Part shown: positions 10,888 through 14,426 of the stretch, one piece after another
How the letters are laid out: the number at the start of each line of letters is the position of its first letter
How positions within the stretch are numbered: position 1 is the first letter of the stretch
Source of the DNA: Desulfuromonadales bacterium
GTDB lineage: Bacteria; Desulfobacterota; Desulfuromonadia; Geobacterales; Pseudopelobacteraceae
Reading direction: 5' to 3'
Assembly: GCA_015688915.1 (NCBI GenBank)
Contig: JAATGX010000280.1
Span: forward strand, 1 to 14,426
Length of the DNA stretch: 14,426 bases
Notes under the pieces: generated by a model
The model's database searches: none
Seen by the model: the letters and a program-made list of their open reading frames with translations, nothing else
What the model was told of the DNA's origin: nothing
Translations under genes and position numbers: made by a program

Positions 10888-13800
10888 TCACGCGCCTTTC
10901 TGCCTGACGGTTCGCTGCACGGTTGTGAAGAACGCCGGCAGCCCGTTCCGCTGGTCGTGGGACGCCATCTGCTCGGCCAGGGACGGCCGCCCCTTGAGGG
11001 CGCGTGAGGATGCATACCGCTGCGCCTTCAAGCCGTCCCGCAGGTCCGAACGGGGCGCACCGGGCGATCCCTGGGGGGTGGTGACGCGACCCGGGGTGCG
11101 CTCCTGTGGCGGGGAGCCATCATCGGGAGTATCCGTGTTGACGCCTGCCGGCTTGTTGGATTTGGACTCCGTGATGTGGAACAGGAACTGGGTCTCCGCC
11201 ACATTGCCGTCCTGGTCCCGGGCCAGGATCTTGATATCCATGTAGCCGCCGCTGCCAATGGGCGGTTTGGCGGTAAAGCGGCCGCTGTCCGGGTCAAACG
11301 TTATCCAGTCCGGCAAGGGCTGGCCGTCGGCCAGTTTTGCCTCCACCGTGACCTTGGCATTGGCATCGGAATGCCTGAATACCCCCTGGGGCAGGTTGAA
11401 GGACGCGACCTGGTTGACCAGGCTTTCCTGTGAGGAGGGGGTTTTGACCACATACAGGCCGTTCATGCCCGGTATATCGTCTCCGCCCATGATCACCAGG
11501 CCGGCCCTCTGGCTTGCTGTTGCCGTCAGGAGCGCGCTGTGATCCGGCTGGCTCCAGGAATCCTGAATCTGTTCATAAGAACCGGTAGAGTGAGGGAATG
11601 AGGACGTGGTTACCAGCGGCTCCGGGGAGACCGTTACCGCTGCCGGCGGAACACTGGTCAGGGGAGCCTCGGAGAACTGCGTACCGATGGGCTCGGACGG
11701 CGGGGTATCCGTCCCTTTCACCAGCCGTTGCGTCACCAGGATGGTGGTATTGTTGGTGACGGTCACATGGCCGTCGTTGGTGGACATGGTGAATGGATCG
11801 CGGCCCGAGAAAGACTGGTCCGGTGTGTAGGTAAGCGCGGTTGCTCCCGCGATCAGCGCGTTGATTTCCGACAGGCTCCCGGTAAGCGTTACGGCGCCGG
11901 TGCCGTTGCCGGCGACGGCCAAGGTCGGGGAACCGGGATCAATGACCTGCAGGACGCCATGCTCGACACTCAGGGTAACGGTCACCACTGGGGAATCGAC
12001 GTCATCCACATGCAGCCCGCCAAATCCGACCGGCGCCTGGAGCGCCGAGATTATGGGATCGGCGGGGAGCGTGTTGACCGGATGGTCATTGGCGCCGTGA
12101 ATGGCAATGGTCAGAGTGGCGGTGGAGGTGGCGCCGGCCGTGTCTTTCATGGTGTAGGTGAAGACGTCCGTGATGCTGTCTCCCACGTTCAGCGCCTGTA
12201 CCGCGGGGTTGGCGTTGTCCGCCGCGTAGCTGTAGCCGCCGTCGGGGTTCAGGGTCAACGTGCCGTACAAACCGGTGAACGTGCCGGTGGTGGCGACGGT
12301 TTTGCCGTCTCCGGTGTCGATGTCGGTATCGTTGGTCAACACGTTGCCGGTGGCGTTGCTGCCCGGCGTTCCGTTATTCAGCCCGCCCGCCTCGACAGCA
12401 TCGGCCGTGTCGGCAGTGGCGACCGGGTTGTCGTTGGCTCCGTGGATGGTCACGGTCAGGGTGGAGCCGCTGGCAAGCCCGGCGGTATCCCGCATGGAGT
12501 AGGTGAAGACCTCGGTCAGGGTGTCGTTGCTGGTGCGCAGGGCCTGGACAGCCGCGTTGCCGTTATCCACGGCATAGGTGTAACTGCCGTCGGCGTTCAG
12601 CCGCAAGGTGCCGTATGCGCCGGCCAGATCCTGTCCGGGCGTTCCGGTGACCGTGCCGAAGGAGACCGAGGTGACGGACAGCCGTTCGTTACTGTTGACG
12701 GCCAGGTCCGGATCGGTATCGTTGGCAAGCACGTTCCCGGTCGGATTGACCCCGGGCGTGGCATTGCCCACGCCGCCGGCCTCGATGGCGTCGGCCGTGT
12801 CGGGCGCGGCGACCGGCGGTCGGTTCATGCTGATGACGATACTGCGGGTATCGGTCCACTGTCCGCCCAGTCCCTGATCCTGGCCGCCACCCGCCGTGCC
12901 GCCGCCGGCGGCATTGCTGTTCCGGTCATTCAGGGTCCAGTCCAGGGTCACGCTGCTGTAGGTGGGAGCGGCGTTGACGTTGCTGTACCTGATGTCCTGC
13001 GCCGCCCTGGTGACGAGCGTGGTGGTGGCATTGGCATCAAAGGTCATGACCAGCGCGCCGTTGCCGTTGGTGTACGTGCCGATGGTCTGGCCGCCGACGA
13101 TGATCGTTCCGCCGGACAGCGCCAGGTCTCCGCCCGAGGCGCTGAAGACGTCGTCCGTCGAGGCCCCGCCCTGGCGGCTGATGGTCAGGGTGGCGCCGGA
13201 CCAGTTGTCGCGTTCCGTTCCCAGTTCCCGGTCACTGAAGGAGACATCCGGGTCGATGATGATGGGCGCGTCGGTGCTCTGGACATAGGGCCTGCTCTCC
13301 GGGGCATTGACCGAGATGGCGTCCAGGCCGTTGATGAGCGGCGCGTCATTCACCGGAACGACCGTAATCCCGATGGTTGCAACGGCGGCCGAGACGGCTG
13401 TTGTCCCTCCATTGCCGCCGGTGTCCACCGCGACCCGCGTTCCGGCACTGCTGAAGCCGCCGGTCCAGGTATCGTCCAAAGCGCGGACGCTGAGGCCGGA
13501 AGGAGTCCCGTTATAATCGGCGTTCGGCACGAACCGGACCTGGGTGTCCGATGACAGCGCCAGCCCGTTGGCTCCGTCTCCCACCGCGCCGATGGCGGTC
13601 CAGGAGGAACCGTCGATGGAATATTCCCAGACCCCCTGGGTGGCCGGATCGGCCGCGTTGCCCACGATGGCCAGGCCGGCGACCGAACCGCTTTCAGCGT
13701 CGCTGGCCGTTACCAGGGAGGAGAGCGGAGTCCCGTGCGGCACGCTGTCTTCATTGATGGTCAGGGATGAGGCCGAAGAGAGAACCGGCGCGTCGTTGAC

Positions 13801-14426
13801 GCCATGAATGGTGATGGTCAGGGTTGTAGCGGCGGTATCGCCGTCGGCATCGGTGATGGTGTAGTGAAAGGTCTCGGTCAGGGTTTGGCCGTTACGCAAC
13901 CCGCTGACCAGGGGATTGCTGTTGTCCAGGGTGTAGCTGTAGCTGCCGTCGGCATGCAGGGTCAGGCTGCCGTAGGCGCTGTCGAAGGCGGTGCCGATTG
14001 TCTTGGCGTCGCCGCCGAAACCGACGGCGGTCACCGGTGTCGCCGTCGTGTCCGCGCCGATCCGGTCAGCAACGTCGCCCGCCGAGATTCCGGTGACCAC
14101 GTTGCCGGTGACCGTGGCTGTTCCGTCCTCGGTGACGCTGTTGACATCGGCAGTGGCGGTGGGCGCGTCTTCCACGATCCGGATTTGCAGCGTGCCGCCG
14201 GAAGTGCTGCCGCCCGTTTCCCTGACGCCGAGCGCGATGTCGTCCGTAACAGGGTTGGAGAGCCTGCCGTTGAGGCTGTAGGTGTAGGTCAGCGTCCCTC
14301 CGGTCGTTATCGTATGAGTGCCATCCGTCTAGCCGTCGGGCGTGAAGCCGGTCAGAGTCAGGGTGCCTTTACCGGTATTTATGGTCACCGGCGTACCGGT
14401 CAACAGGCCGAGCGCCGCCAGGTCCA
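10888..14426 (-). CDS. Giant VCBS/cadherin-like repeat surface protein (5' end outside window; in-frame TAG)
   Basis: The frame runs from the window edge to TGA at 10888-10890, broken once by TAG at 14329-14331. Numbering from a GTG at 14175 gives 1095 residues. VCBS-type domains (YGxLxLNxDGSYxYxxDN followed by ITIHGxND) lie at about 10-128, 455-581 and 582-695. Cadherin-like or related beta-sandwich stretches lie at 129-280, 281-450 and 702-815. A Pro/Ser/Thr-rich linker follows (820-880), then an Ig/cadherin domain with ADGQPLPDWITFDPDSG (915-1002) and a basic tail (1010-1095). Upstream of residue 1 the sequence resembles T1SS-143-type repeats (LTLTGFTPDG, then TLTYTYSLNG and RIVEDAPTA). 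Large proteins of this type are exported adhesins or biofilm matrix proteins. No RTX nonapeptide repeats occur in the visible part. Gene order makes it the likely substrate of the export proteins encoded downstream. Confidence 0.85.
12091..12813 (-). repeat. Two tandem VCBS coding repeats, similar at DNA level
   Basis: The segments coding residues 455-581 (12433-12813) and 582-695 (12091-12432) both begin with near-identical words (DTADA-(I/V)-EAGG, then PTGNVLANDTD or ATGNVLTNDTD) and end with IHGANDNP or IHGANDHP. The DNA is visibly related too, for example CATCGGCCGTGTCGG against CGTCGGCCGTGTCGG. This points to a fairly recent duplication and a site for unequal recombination. Confidence 0.75.
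14329..14331 (-). other. In-frame amber stop interrupting the repeat protein
   Basis: On the minus strand the codons read T-G-F-T-P-D-G, TAG, T-D-G-T-H-T-I, and protein-like sequence of the same repeat type continues on both sides in the same frame. No frameshift is needed. The stop lies exactly 52 codons before the GTG at 14175. A single base change (for example TCG to TAG) or a sequencing error would explain it. Confidence 0.85.

Noticed and set aside
9359..11245. A 628-codon open frame on the plus strand opposite the TolC-OmpA gene
   Set aside because: It is an antisense shadow of GC-rich coding DNA. It lacks a ribosome binding site, its sequence is His/Gln/Leu/Gly-rich without domains, and it runs across two well-supported minus-strand genes.
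11728..13554. A 608-codon open frame on the plus strand opposite the repeat protein
   Set aside because: Its apparent repeats (for example GVDVGIVGQHV and GIGVTAVGVQ) merely mirror the VCBS repeats on the other strand. No start signals or recognisable fold are present.
14173..14175. GTG at 14175 as the true start of the repeat protein
   Set aside because: There is no ribosome binding site, it falls inside a repeat domain (RIVEDAPTA), and homologous sequence continues upstream in frame on both sides of the TAG.
14329..14331. TAG read as pyrrolysine or by programmed readthrough
   Set aside because: Pyrrolysine is known from methylamine methyltransferases, not repeat adhesins. No readthrough signal is evident; a point mutation or sequence error is simpler.

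Overview
The window looks like a chromosomal segment of a Gram-negative deltaproteobacterium, most likely Geobacteraceae or another member of Desulfuromonadia. This is an inference from gene style: a strong sigma-54 promoter, a Gly/Tyr-rich secreted protein, outer-membrane lipoproteins and GC-rich coding DNA beside AT-richer spacers. No gene fixes the genus.

Left part (1-2700): small housekeeping and accessory genes. yebC (minus strand) is divergent from a small lipoprotein gene, and their candidate promoters overlap around a perfect inverted repeat. A tRNA-Cys(GCA) with its own promoter and terminator follows. Next is a minus-strand gene for a secreted Gly/His/Trp- and Tyr-rich protein with its own terminator. 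An AT-richer spacer of about 430 bases (1962-2395) then leads, through a near-consensus sigma-54 promoter, to a 74-residue membrane peptide.

Right part (2714-14426): seven genes all read on the minus strand, probably as one long transcription unit or two. In transcription order they are: a giant VCBS/cadherin-like repeat protein whose 5' end lies beyond the window and whose frame is broken by one TAG; a lipoprotein fusing TolC, an Ig-like domain and an OmpA domain; a free periplasmic adaptor; an adaptor with an N-terminal cytosolic GAF-like domain and a membrane anchor; a PqqD-like/M50 metalloprotease/HlyD fusion; an HPt protein; and a receiver-histidine kinase. Three of the junctions overlap by 4, 7 and 23 bases. 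A 75-base palindromic element lies between the TolC-OmpA and adaptor genes.

Taken together, the right part reads as a dedicated surface-protein export or anchoring system. It has three different HlyD-type adaptors, an outer-membrane channel that can also grip peptidoglycan, and an intramembrane protease in the place where a type I system would have its ABC ATPase. No ATPase is visible in the window. The HPt and kinase genes at the distal end suggest phosphorelay control. The parts belong to known families, but this arrangement is the most promising candidate here for an under-described system.
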